From: Rhodotorula mucilaginosa
Taxonomy: Eukaryota > Basidiomycota > Microbotryomycetes > Sporidiobolales > Sporidiobolaceae
NCBI GenBank assembly: GCA_034406715.1
Contig: CP137878.1
Coordinates: 1 to 64,000 of the forward strand
Reading direction: 5' to 3'
DNA: 64,000 nucleotides
The notes under the pieces were generated by a model. It worked only from the letters and a program-made list of their open reading frames with translations, was not told where the DNA came from and did no database searches. Shown piece after piece: positions 43,763-54,893 of this stretch. The translations under genes were made by a program, and so were the position numbers. Position 1 is the stretch's first letter, and each line of letters starts with the position of its first letter.

Positions 43763-44584
43763 ATGGCGACCGAGGCGTGTCCGGCGTATGCGCCCTTTTT
43801 CGGTTTCGCAGGCGTAGGCGCAGCAGTCAGTCCCCCCCCTCCCCCCTTCGACTGCCTCACTTGGACTCGCTCGAACTGACCCCCTCTCACCCCCAGATGA
43901 TCTTTTCCAGTGCGTGTCGGCCTCTCAAGGAACAGGGACCAAACCAGAACTAACGCGACCGCACGCCGACAGCCCTGGGCGCTGCGTACGGGACGGCGAA
44001 AGCCGGGATCGGGATCACGGGGATGGGCACCCTCCGCCCCGACCTCATCATGAAGTCGCTCATCCCCGTCGTCATGGCCGGCATCATCGCCGTCTACGGA
44101 CTCGTCGTCAGCGTCCTCATCGTCGGCGCCCTCAACCCGTCCGAACCGTACTCGCTCTACGCCGGCAGTGTCCACCTCGCGGCGGGACTGTCGTGTGGTT
44201 TGACCGGGTTGGCGGCGGGAAAGGCTATCGGCGTCGTCGGCGACGCGTGCGCGAGAGCTTACCTCTTGCAGAGTCGCGTCTTTGTCGCAATGGTCCTCAT
44301 GCTCGTCAGTCCACGCGTCCCTGTCTCTCTCTCTCTCTCGGGCGAATTGAAACTGACCCCCCTCGGTTGCGCAGATCTTTGCCGAAGTCATCGGACTCTA
44401 TGGCCGTGAGTCCACTCTCGCTCGCTTTCAATGCTCGCGTCCATGCGCGTCTATCCCAGCGAAAAGAGACGCCCTTCAGCCCGCCACCCGAAAAAAGGAA
44501 ACTGACAATTACCCGGCGCTCGCCCTCCCTGCAGTGATTGTCGCCCTGATTCTGAATACAAGGAGCAGCGAAGGAGTGTGCTGA
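43763..44584 (+). CDS. VMA11: V-type ATPase proteolipid subunit (c' / VMA11-like)
   Basis: Membrane-rotor subunit of the vacuolar proton pump. Exons 43763-43825, 43897-43909, 43973-44304, 44375-44405 and 44535-44584 give 162 aa with four membrane helices. Visible: [57 protein letters not shown], then [20 protein letters not shown] and the proton-carrying glutamate in [19 protein letters not shown]. Both half-sites are present. The GIGITGMGT segment, the NPSEPYSLY loop and the C-terminal LNTRSSE resemble yeast Vma11 more than Vma3, though parts of the second half look Vma3-like, so c versus c' is a moderate call. Exon 2 is a 13-nt microexon (MIFS). Without it the first helix loses its glycine/serine face and the frame breaks. 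Confidence 0.9.
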
Positions 44585-45094
44585 GCGCTGGCCTGTTACC
44601 TTTAGACTCTTTTCCCTACGTCGTCTCGTCTACAGTACTCTTCCTTCCTTCCTCGGCCGTTGCAACCCGATTTCAGCATGCATGTACCATATGGGATTGC
44701 AACCTCGCCTCGCTCGCAAATTCCCAGTTCCGAGAGAGAGAGAGAGCTACATGCGATTGAACGAGAACTTGTCTACATACAGTACATACGCCTCGATCTG
44801 TAGACCGGGGAATTTAATTTTGATCGAGACGGGGTTCTTCCGACCGTTCGACAGTTCCGCTCGCTGTCAACGGATTCGCGCTATACTCCGACTCGACTCG
44901 ACTGGACTGGAGCGGGCGCACAGTACAGACCGCGAATACACGCCGACGAGAAGGACTCGCTCGCTCGCTACGGACAGGGGAGATCGACCTGGCCTCGCTC
45001 GCTGTTTGGTCTTCAACTCTTCCCAGGGGCTGCTTGTACTCTACAGCCAGCCAGCGCACGCACGACTCCAGGCTATCCGTACGCCCCTCCCGAG
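44585..45094. promoter_or_regulatory. Upstream region of the RasGEF gene
   Basis: 510 bp between the V-ATPase stop and the RasGEF start on the same strand. It has a GA repeat near 44733-44745 and a GACTC/TGGACT-type short repeat near 44900-44915. No gene is supported. Confidence 0.4.
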
Positions 45095-48000
45095 ATGGCT
45101 TCCTCTCCGCCCACAACGCCGACGACGCCAACAGCAGCCGCGCCGTCCACAGTCCTCCTCGTCCGGGCCCTCCATTCCTTCTCGCCCGCGACCCTCTCCT
45201 CCTCCTCCGACGGCGACCAAAGCAGATCGCAAACCTGTTTGTCTTTTGAGCGGGGTCAGCTCCTCCGCTGTTTCAACAAGGACCCGAGCGGGTGGTGGGA
45301 CGGTCAAGTGATCAACGGGGACGATCAAGTCGCGGCAGCTAGCAGCAGCAGGAGGGGTTGGTTCCCTTCCAACTTTGTCCAAGTCCTGCGAGAGGTGCCC
45401 CTTCGCGTATGTCTCCGTCTCTCTCTCTCTCTCTTGTGTCAAACGAGGGAGAACATTCTACCCCCGTCTGCAGCTGCTGAAAACCCGCACCGCCCTCGAA
45501 TCTTTTTCTTCGTATCACAGGACGCACACCACCAACAAGCGACGACGACCATCGTGGGGGCAAGACGACTGAGTCCGAGAGCCGAGGCCTTGATGGCCCA
45601 GATTGAGCACCACGCCGACTTGCTCGAGGCGGCCGTGTACAGTCGCATGAAGCAGTCGTACCAACCTACCACCGCGCAGTGAGTGTCACGGCGTCTCTCT
45701 CTCTCTCTCTCTCCTGTCCGCGTCCTGTTTTTCTGGGAGCTCCGAGGAGGAGTTTCGCCCGGAAAAGAATCCCACGAGGGAACGGGCACACCTGGCAAAC
45801 TGGCAAACTGACACTGGCGGAACTAATCGCACCCACCCACGTGCAGCGTCATCTCCTCAATCCGAACCGTCCTCTCCTCGACCAACTGCCTCACGCGCGA
45901 CTCTCGCCTCCTCAAGTCCTTCCCCCCTCTCTCCTCAGCGCGGAAACGGATCCTCGCAAGTCTAGCCCAGTTGGTCAACGCCGCTCGGGACGCTTCCGCT
46001 CCCACGACACCAGAAGAGGAGGGACGGGAGGGGGAGGAGGAGGGCGCGCGAGATGTGTTGGTGAAGATCTCGAGGGAGACGGTGATCCTCGTGCGAGTCT
46101 TTCTTGAACGGGCGGACGAGCACGGCGTCGTCCCCGTCCTCGTCGACGATCTGGAATCGTCCTCATCGGTGGTGGCGGCGCAGCAGATGGCCCAGCAAGG
46201 GGAGGCAAGAGGAGGAGGAGGAGGGGTGGGGGCAACGCGAGATGGGGAGGAGGAGGAGGGACGAGATCCTTCTTCTTCTGGGACTCGGACTCGGACTCGC
46301 ACTGGGCGGGAGGACGAGCAGGAGGTCGATCGGTCCCTTACGACGGAAACAGACGGGAAGAAGGGGACGGCAACGTCGAAGGATGAGAACGATGTCGAGA
46401 TCCGTTCTCCCGGTTCCGCCACTGCCGCCGAAAGGAACCCCTTCTCCTCCGCCGCCGGTCCCGCATCGGACCACTCGCAACAACGAAGATCAACAGCGGA
46501 CGACGAAGAAGTGGTGGTGGTCCACCTCTCTTCCGCCGCCGCCGTTTCCGACTACCTCTCGACCCTGCACGACGCGCTCCGCTCGAGCCTCACCGGCTTG
46601 ATCTCGCTCGTCGACTCGTCCCCCTTCTCCTCCTCCTCCTCCTCCTTGTCTCATGATCACGACGACGGAGGTGCGGCGGAATCCCACAGGGGGAGGAGGA
46701 CAAGGACGACTCGCCGCGATGGCACGACCGCGATCGATTTGACGAGGGAGGCGATCGAGCGAGTCAGGGACGTGTTGGTCGTCGTCGAACGCGTCGCTGC
46801 CGCCAAAGTTGCTTCCTCCTCAACCTCCGAGGAGGAAGTCGTGAAGCGCTTGAGGCGAGGGAGGGAAGGGTTGTACAGCGCGACGACCGCGCTCGTCGAT
46901 GCTGCTGCTGCTGCTGCTGCTGCGAGGGACGCGACTCTGCAGCAGCAGCAACAACCCGCCGCCACCGAGAATCAGGAGGAGGAGGAGGACGAGGACAAGC
47001 TTGTCCCGCTTCGAGAGGCGGCGAGAGCGGTCCTCTTGTCCGGAGGGGAGTGCATCTCTGCCCTCGACCGGGTCGTTCATTCCCTCTTTTCTGCCTCTAC
47101 CTTCGCCCAGGAGGACGACGACAAAGAAGGGTCTTCTTCTTCTTCTTCCTCTTCGACTCGGACCGCACAAAAAGAAGAGCAAGACACGCCGCCGTCTGCT
47201 GCTGCGCTCGCAGAACTGGTCTTGCCGCGACTGCGGACGGCGGATTTGCGACGACTCGGCCCCGCCAAGAAGGAGGAGCGACCTCCCAAGTGCGAGGCCG
47301 ACCTCAACCTCGACCTTGACCTTAACGCCGACCTCGATCCCGAGGCGGATCGAGCGAGAAGTGCGGCGTTGCTGAGCTCGTTGGGTAGGAAGGCGGCCAG
47401 TCTGGGAGCTTTGGTCCTCGAGGGGGGCGATTCGCGACAAGAACAAGGGGCGGCTCTGGCAGTGACGACGAGTCGATTGAACCTTGCTGAAGAGGAGGAG
47501 AAGGAGGAGACTGCGGCTCCTTTGACGACTTCTCCCGTTGCGACAACCCTGGTGCCCGCCGCCCTCCCCGCCCCGGCAACCACCGACCTCAACTCGAACG
47601 TGAAACGCGGATCGGCAGCAGCAGCGGGGGCGACGGCGACCTCGCTCATGATGAGGCAGCAATCGACCGAGTCGGCGCACTCGCAAACTTCGTCGCACGT
47701 CACGAACCTGTCCCTCTCGAGCAGCGCAGCTTTGACGAATCACACGGCCGAGACGAGTCCGCGCACGTCCCTCGCGGCGCACAACAACAACAACCCGCAA
47801 TTCGGCACCGCGACGGGGACGAAACGGATCTCGGCTGCGTCGTCAATGTCCAACAACCATGCCGCCCTCATTTCGAGACCGTCGAGTCGGAACGAGCCGC
47901 AGCATCTCCCCTCGTTGGCGATCCCGGCTCGGTTGAGCTCGAACGGCTCGTTGCGTGACGCGCCGATGGCTTCGCCCTCTTTGCCGTTCAACTATGCCCT

Positions 48001-50142
48001 GCCCGCCCCTTCGAGCCTGAGCCTCCTCTCGCCGACCAGTACCAGTGCGACGACGGGAGGAGGCGCCGCTGCACCCTTCTCTCCTTCCGCCTCGTCGGCA
48101 CTCGGACTCGGAGCATCAGCCCACCCGTTCGCAACCAAGCACACGAGCGGTGCAGCTTCGAGCGCCGCGTCCGGCGGCTTGTGGTACCTCGAGCGCGACT
48201 ACGAACCGCGCGAGATCTCGTTCAATGCCGACGGTCACGTCTCGGGCGGGACGCTCCGGTGCCTCGTCGAACGGATGACGTTGCACGACACGACCATCGA
48301 TGCAGGGTTCAGCAACACCTTCTTGCTCACGTTCCGCATGTTTACCACCCCGGCCGACCTCGCCCGCTTGCTGTGGGCCCGATTCGACCTCTCGCCGCCA
48401 GTCCACCCCGCGACAGGCGCGGCGTTGTCACCCGAGGAGCTCAAGAAGTGGACGGCCCAGAAATTGACGCCGGTTCGGCTCCGCGTGTACAACCTGTTCA
48501 AGACCTGGGTCGAGGTGTACTGGCTGCACGACCGAGATGGAGAGATCGTCGACGATCTGCTCGAATGGACCGAAGGGCGTTTGCGGGATGCGCTCCCGGC
48601 TCCGAGTAAGCGCCTCGCCGAACTCGTCAACAAGCGCGTGGCCGGTGCGGTCAAGCGGTCTTCCTTCCCGCCGCCCAACGAGTTTGGTATGCGTCTCGGC
48701 AACTCGTCGAGTACCAGCTTTCCGGCGCCGGCTGGCGGCAGCGGCGAGTCGACCAGTGGCAGCACGGGAGGACGAGCGCGCGGTCTCCTCAATCGCATGC
48801 AGTCGACAGATCGTCTCCGCCAGGGCAGCATCTCGGCGGCGAAGTTCACGTCGCCGTCGTTCCCGAGCGGCGGTTTCGGCCACCAGACCCCTTCGCCGTC
48901 GCCCGATCCGGCAGCTACCGCGCGAATCCCTGCACCCTCCATCAGCAAGAACTTGATCGCCGCTCTGCGTCCGGCTTTGTCCGGTCGCAGTCCGCTCCTC
49001 AATTCGGTCGCCGAGCTCGATCCGCTCGAACTCGCTCGCCAGCTCACCATCATGGAGTCACAGATCTACTGCTCCATCCGACCGGAGGAACTCCTCGCCG
49101 CCGCAACCTCCGGTAGCGATTCGTCTTCCTGCAAGAGCCCGTCGTCGGCAGACGGACCGGCCAAGGCGGTTCAGAGCGTGCGCCAGATGAGCGCGCTGAG
49201 TACGAGATTGACGGGCTGGATCGCCGAGACGATCCTGAACGAACATGACCAGAAGCGAAGAACCGGTCTCGTCAAATTCTTCATCAAGCTCGGCAACGTG
49301 AGCCGTCATTCTCCCTGCTTTCTCTGGGCCGCCTCGAGCTGATCACGACCCTACAGAACCTGCTGGAGCTCGGCAACTACAACGCTCTGTTTGCCGTATT
49401 CACGGCCCTCAGCTCGTCCACCATCTCCCGGTTGCAAAAGACGTGGGACGGACTCGCGCCAAAGTACAGGGCAACTTTCGAGACCCTCCGCAAAGCGACG
49501 GATCACACGCGCAACTATGCCGAGTACAGGCAAAGAGTTCGGCAGGCGCTACCGCCATGCCTGCCTTTTGTCGGCGTGAGTTGGCGCGCCCGCTGATGAC
49601 CCGGAAAGGCCTCGGTTCCTGACACGCTCGACGTTTGCAAACAGCTCTTCCTGACGGACCTCATCTTCGTCTACGAGGGCAATCGCGCCGAGCGCGTGTC
49701 TCCAGCCGACCCCGACCTGTCACTCATCAATTTCGACCGCTATCACGTGAGCTGTCTGTGGCCAGTCCATACGAGATTCCGCTCGAGCTTAACAGAGGGC
49801 TTCCACCACCAGAAAATGGCCCGCGTGGTCGGCGAGCTTCAGCGCTTCCAGTCTCCGTACGCCCTCGTCGAGGTGCCCGAATTGCAGGCATATCTGGCAC
49901 AAGAACTCGACACGCTCAAGATCGGTCAGGACGCGCAGTCTTTGTGTCAGTTCACTCGCTTTGTTTTCTTTTTCCGAACGAACCACAGGTGCTGACCCTA
50001 AAAGCCGCGCGTACTTGCAGACCGCCAATCGCTCATGATTGAACCTCGGCAGGGCGAAACTCCTTCTTCCTCCGCCGCCTCCTTTGTCAGCTCTCACTCC
50101 AGTCATCGGCCCGGTCGCGAACTCCTCAACTGGCGCGGCTGA
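45095..50142 (+). CDS. CDC25: SH3-containing Ras guanine-nucleotide exchange factor
   Basis: Activates Ras by GDP release, upstream of adenylate cyclase/PKA. Exons 45095-45406, 45521-45678, 45847-49297, 49357-49575, 49645-49746, 49813-49945 and 50021-50142 give about 1,498 aa. An SH3 domain lies at residues about 20-104 (VLLVRALHSFSP, GWWDGQVING, GWFPSNFVQVL). A long Ser/Glu/Ala-rich region follows. The REM (RasGEF-N) domain starts near 945 with GHVSGGTLRCLVERMTLHD and NTFLLTFRMFTTPADLARLL. The catalytic domain begins near 1214 with LDPLELARQLTIMES and continues KKLGN-like KLGNNLLELGNYNALFAV, LALSS-like TALSSSTISRLQKTW, FVGLFLTDLIFVYEGN and INFDRYHKMARVVGELQRFQ. The order SH3-REM-RasGEF is that of fungal Cdc25. 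The 3.45-kb third exon is exceptional here. The second exon's 5' limit is the least certain splice. Confidence 0.93.
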
Positions 50143-50414
50143 GCGCTGCTCATCTATTCCCGCGCATTGCCATCTATTCCCGCATGTCCGACTCTGCCCC
50201 CATGTCGTAGCATCGTGTTGTCATTACTCATTCGGCACTTATTCTAACAAGCGTCTCGTCACGTCACAACCGAGAGCATTCGCTTTAGAGAAACGCGCTC
50301 GAACGCCGGCGGAGATCGTGCCCCGAAAAGACTACGCGCAAAATTGACAGATGAGAAGGCCTTCTCCAAGCTACGATTTACCACCAGACGGCAGGACCCA
50401 TGCCAGCCGCCGGA

Positions 50415-52204
50415 TCACGTCTTCTGGAACTCGTAGTGACGCCATCCGGAAGGCGCGTCGCCAACCTTGGGGATCCACGTCTTGACATGCGTCCATCCCG
50501 CCCGTTTGGCCAACTCGACGTACTGCTCCTGGGTCCGTTCCTGCGCATTCAAGACCGCCATCATCTCCAAGTCGACCAGGTAAGGCATCGAGTTGTGCAC
50601 CAACGGATCGGGGTCGAGAGGCTCGTACGCTTGCTCGACGAGGAGGAGGCGCGTTTCCGACGTCGCCGCTTCGGCGAGCGGTTTCAGGATCGCGAGAGCC
50701 TCTTCGTCGGCCCCGTCGTGGATCACGAGGCGGAGCAAGAAGAGCGCGGCGTCCTTGACTGGCTGCGGCGAGAAAAAGTCGTGAGACTGAAGAATGGCCG
50801 AGCCGTTCTCGAGCGCGTCGGGAGCTCTCTCTTGCCAAACCTGCCAGCCTCGCACGATCGTGAGTGTGTGATACCTTCTTCTCGGCCCATCTTGCCGGCG
50901 CAGCATACCTTGGGAGCCTGTTGTTCAATCACTTCGGGCCGGTCTTGAACGACGAAGCAAAGGTGCGGAGCCAACTGCCGCAACGTGAGCGAAACGCTGC
51001 CAACCCCGCCTCCCACATCGACGACTTTCGCGCCGGGAGCGAGATCCTGGAAAGGATAGCCTGTACGTAGACCATGTCAGAAGTGCGGCATGATCGGAAA
51101 TACACGAGCGCAAACATTGAAGAGAACGCACCGGTGGCCAGAGTCGCCTCCCCTTGCATGATCGAGTTGATGGCGTACATGGCCATGCCGAACCGCTTCA
51201 GGTATGCCTCGTTCCCGGGCGCGGCAAAGAAGTCAAAGATGGGGCGATCATACGCGTGCGAGACGGGGGCGTGCTCGGGCTTGTACGAGTGCGCGGCTTC
51301 TTGGTCGAACAAGGCATCGGTTAAAAACGCAGTCGCTTTGAGGCCGTCTTCGGCGCTGCAGGAGGAGACTTGGGCTCAGATCAGGACTCGGGGACTGACG
51401 GCACGCTCAAGCTCCTACGCACCAGTGAGCCATGAGAGCGACGTGACCATCCGTGCCTTCGTACACGTCGACAGGGCTCCTGCCATCCCGCAAGGTCAGC
51501 TTGGTCGCTCTGCGAGCTACCAGTCAAGACATTGTGATCACCTCTGCAGCTCCTTGACGCTTTTGCCAGTGTCGAGGCCGATTGAGCAACGGTTGTTCGC
51601 AAAGACGCCGGGTTTCTTTTCGACAAAGATGTAGTTGGCAGCAAGCAAGCGCAAGACTCGGGCTGGATACGGCGTTAAGAGCACCTGATTACTCCCTAGC
51701 TTGTCGGGCAACAAAAAAGCTATGCAAGCGAGGTGCACTTACCGAGTTTGGCGGGATCAATTGTCGAGGCTTTTGCGATTTCAGAGACCGGCAGACCTGC
51801 GCCAGGTTCGGGTTCGCCTTCTCTGATGGCCTCTGCTGCATGTGCATTGATGGCGACTACGAGGCAGGCCGGAACGTGACCCTGCGGGTGAGGTATAGCC
51901 AGGAGAGCCCGGTCAGCAGACCTTTCGAGCGGGACAGCTACGAGTTCGGTGATGCTCGGGGGGAATGGAAACCCACCGAAAGTGACAGAGCAAAGCCGCG
52001 GTGAGGTCCGGCAAGGAGCGCCGTGATCTTTAGGGCCACTGCACTGGCTGTGGCCGCTCCGGGAGCGGTCATCAAGGCGGGCGGAGCCTTGCTCAGCGAG
52101 TCATCCAGAGCGGGAAGCGTTTTGCCCTCGGGAGAGGCGACGAGGGTGTCGATAGCCGCGTTCAACTGGTCGCGCAACTGCAACAGCTGCTTGATGCCGC
52201 TCAT
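50415..52204 (-). CDS. COMT-type SAM-dependent O-methyltransferase
   Basis: Transfers methyl from S-adenosylmethionine to a hydroxyl of a small molecule; the substrate is unknown. Exons 52204-51977, 51881-51743, 51662-51542, 51509-51423, 51355-51132, 51060-50909 and 50840-50415 give 458 aa. The N-terminal dimerisation part has LPVSEIAKASTIDPAKLARV and LRLLAANYIFVEKKPGVFAN. The middle has YEGTDGHVALMAH and PIFDFFAAPGNEAYLKRF. The Rossmann part has GAKVVDVGGGVGSVSLTL, HLCFVVQDRPEVIEQQAPK, SHDFFSPQPVKDAALFLLR and the catalytic-His block LVIHDGADEEALAILKPL. This is the layout of fungal secondary-metabolite O-methyltransferases (PF00891-type). The next gene upstream on the same strand is the DUF1479 gene, 357 bp away. 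The stop is 272 bp from that of the convergent RasGEF gene. Confidence 0.9.
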
Positions 52205-52561
52205 GGTGATGTTGACAAAGTGGGACGGCGGACTTCGCTCGCTGATGAGAAATGTTGGCCAAAGTGGAGCGCCAGCTGCGACAATCACGTGCAAACGGCT
52301 CCCGCTCAAAGTGGATCAGCTGTGCCTGGGCGAGCCTGTACGGTCTAGACAACAGCATGGACACCTCGTGCGATCGATCAGGCACTTGTTTCGCTGCAGT
52401 CAAATTGCTGGCCCAGCAACCTGGCTTTTCCGATCGAGTCGAATTTGCGAGTCTCCTCGCGTCGGCGCTCATTGTCCAAGATCACAAGAGTACAGACTGT
52501 GTTGACAAAGAAGAGATGCTGCCTGACACCTACAAAGGAGCGGCGAGTATAACCTCGCGCC
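52205..52561. promoter_or_regulatory. Upstream region of the O-methyltransferase
   Basis: 357 bp between the O-methyltransferase start and the DUF1479 stop, both on the minus strand. No gene or assignable site seen. Confidence 0.4.
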
Positions 52562-54611
52562 TCACAGCAAACCGAGCACCTTGTTCGCTTCTTCAATGAC
52601 CTGCTTGCCACCAGCCGTCTCCTCCTTGGCAGGCTCGAACCGCTCATACCCGAGCGCGCGCAAGCCGCGCAAATTGTCCTGCGGGTGCACATCCGCCCTG
52701 GTCGCGCGCCCAACAAAGCGCGACTCGCCCTCTCCACCGGGGAAATCCGGCGCGGGACGACCGGCTTCGAACCGCTCGCGTTGACGTTTCAGGTACTCGG
52801 CGTTCGGGAGGGTGAGCGGAGCTGCCGGGATGTAGAGGACGGACGAATCGGTCGGTCCGCCATGCCGAGCTTCGACGGCGTGAATGACTGTGTGTCGACG
52901 AGAGAAGAGTCAACATGAGTCGCTTGGTTTGTGGGAATCCGCATACAAGCAAAGTTTGGGATTTGGCGCCCGAAAGAAAGCTAAGTGAGAGGCAGGACTC
53001 ACCATCACAGTGCCAGTATACTTGAGAGCCCGGCGCTACCTTGGGAACCGAGACCATGGTCTCGTTGAGGCGCAAGTGCGGGTGCGTCTGATCCGAAAGT
53101 TCCTGGCCTGCGCGAGCGAGAACACACGTATCAGTCGCTTTCACTCCAGATCTGACGCCAAGCCAGGTGGAGAAAGTGAGAGAGAGACGGCGGAACCGCC
53201 CGCGCGCACCTTTGCCCTTGACGGAACCGGGGAAATTGGTCGACTCGAGGTCGATTTCCCAGTCATCAAAGCCGAGGCGACCTTCGCGACCACGACGAGG
53301 CCTGAAGAACGGCCGGAGCATGACGTATGCGGTGGCGAGGTTCACGTCGGGGAAGACTTGGAGCGTTCCTTCACCTGGGGAAGTGTGCGAGAGCGCGGTC
53401 CAGCCTACAAGATTCGAGTAAGCACCGTCGTTCACAGCAGCTCGACTCGTCGAGAGTAAGCACCCCTGCCCGACTCACCCTGGAACATGCGAAAGACACT
53501 GCACTGCCCGCTGCCGCTGTACAGATCCGTATTGGCGTTGAGTCGCGGCGTGAGATCCCACGGGTCGTGTCGGACATGAGGGTCCGGTCCACCGGCCAGG
53601 ATACCTCGGAAGCAAGATCGGAAGCCTGCATTAAAGGAGAATGCAATTAGTGATAGATACGAAAGTCTAGCCGAACGGACGAGCACAAGATTTGAAGGAA
53701 CCGAAAGAAACTCCGGCGAAAAGATTGGGTCTTTGCGCTGGCGGCCGCCAGCACGCAATGCTCCGAGTCGGCGAGGTGAAAATCTGGATGCAGTCCGAAG
53801 CTCACCAGGGTCTTCCCAACGTTCGAGCGATCCACCATCGATGTGAGGACCGAGGGCAAAGACGGCGTCGCCCGGGTGGCGAATCCGCAACCGGTCGTAG
53901 TACGAAATCGGCGTCGAGATCGATACGGGAGAAGTGGGGTCACTCGTATGGAACAGGGAGAGCAACCACTTTTGCGTGTCGAGCACGCCCGGGTGAGTCC
54001 GTGCGCGAGTCTGCGCCACCGAGTTGTACAACTCCCAGACTTGCGGGTCGTCGTCGGGGAAGCCGCGCGCGAGGCGCCGGTTCGCAGCGATGTAAGATTT
54101 GATTTGTTCTTTCCACGCCGCAGCCTCGGACTCTGGAACGGCGCCGTGGACGACAACAGTCCCGACTCGCTTGACTTTGTCGGTGATTTTGTCCGAGAGG
54201 CCGGCCTTGACGTCGGAATATTCAACTTGAGGGATCAGCTGTTCCGGGGGTGATACTTTCTAGTTAGGGCGATCACCATGCTTGGAAGGGAAACAATGTA
54301 CGTACAGCGTTTCCGACTTGGCGAATTTCCGCGGTGCGGCGTTCGAGCGACGCCAGAACCGAACGCCACGACTCGACGAGGCCGTCGGAGAAAAGCTGCG
54401 TTTTCAATTCCGAGAACCTCGATTCGAGCGGGACAAAGGCGTCCCCTCCGAGCGAGGAAAAGACAGAGGCAATGGATCCTTCCGCCTTTTCGTCAGATTC
54501 CGCCGAAGCAGCTGCGGCGCGGAGAATGGGAGAAGCCGTCGCCAAGCAGCGGCGGCGGAGGATTGATTGCGCGCGCGGAATAGTCGAGCTAGAGAGGGAC
54601 TTGTAGAGCAT
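52562..54611 (-). CDS. DUF1479 family protein (2-oxoglutarate/Fe(II) oxygenase-like), probably mitochondrial
   Basis: Member of the DUF1479 family (YbiU-like), which has a double-stranded beta-helix iron-oxygenase fold; the reaction is unknown. Exons 54611-54306, 54238-53806, 53625-53479, 53404-53210, 53107-53003 and 52887-52562 give 503 aa. The N-terminus (MLYKSLSSSTIPRAQSILRR) is an Arg/Ser-rich putative mitochondrial presequence. Family blocks visible: LIPQVEYSDVKAGLSDKI, VKRVGTVVVHGAVPESEA, AVFALGPHIDGGSLERWEDP with an HxD pair, TDLYSGSGQCSVFRMFQGW, GEGTLQVFPDVNLATAYVML, LNETMVSVPKVAPGSQVYWH and the distal His in CDVIHAVEARHGG. The presumed metal ligands are therefore present. Its start codon faces that of a Zn2Cys6 regulator across 282 bp, and the next gene downstream on its strand is the O-methyltransferase. 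Confidence 0.88.
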
Positions 54612-54893
54612 CTTGGCAGTGAAGGATGAAAAGCAAAAGGAGGAGAAGAACGTCGCTCGGATGAAAAGGAAGCAGGCGCCGGTCAATTGGCGGCAGGCTT
54701 GCCCGAAGTCGGCATCATCATCATCATCATCACCAGCAGCTGCCGAGGGGCGTCCGGCCGGCCGAGTGCCAAAGAGCCTTGATAAGCATCCAGGCAATTG
54801 CGCTGCCCGCCCTTAGTGCCGAACCTACAGCGGTGGCAAGGAACCGGAGCGACTTGAGTGCACTCGATCAAACGAACTCGAGAAAGCGCGACG
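54612..54893. promoter_or_regulatory. Shared promoter of the DUF1479 gene and the Zn2Cys6 regulator
   Basis: 282 bp between divergent start codons, with an ATC/TCA microsatellite at about 54715-54733. Zn2Cys6 proteins usually bind CGG/CCG half-sites. CCGAAG, CCGGCCGG and CCGGAG occur here, but at this GC content that is weak evidence. Confidence 0.5.

Noticed and set aside
46820-47800. 326-codon minus-strand ORF rich in Arg
   Set aside because: Antisense reading of the disordered CDC25 region.
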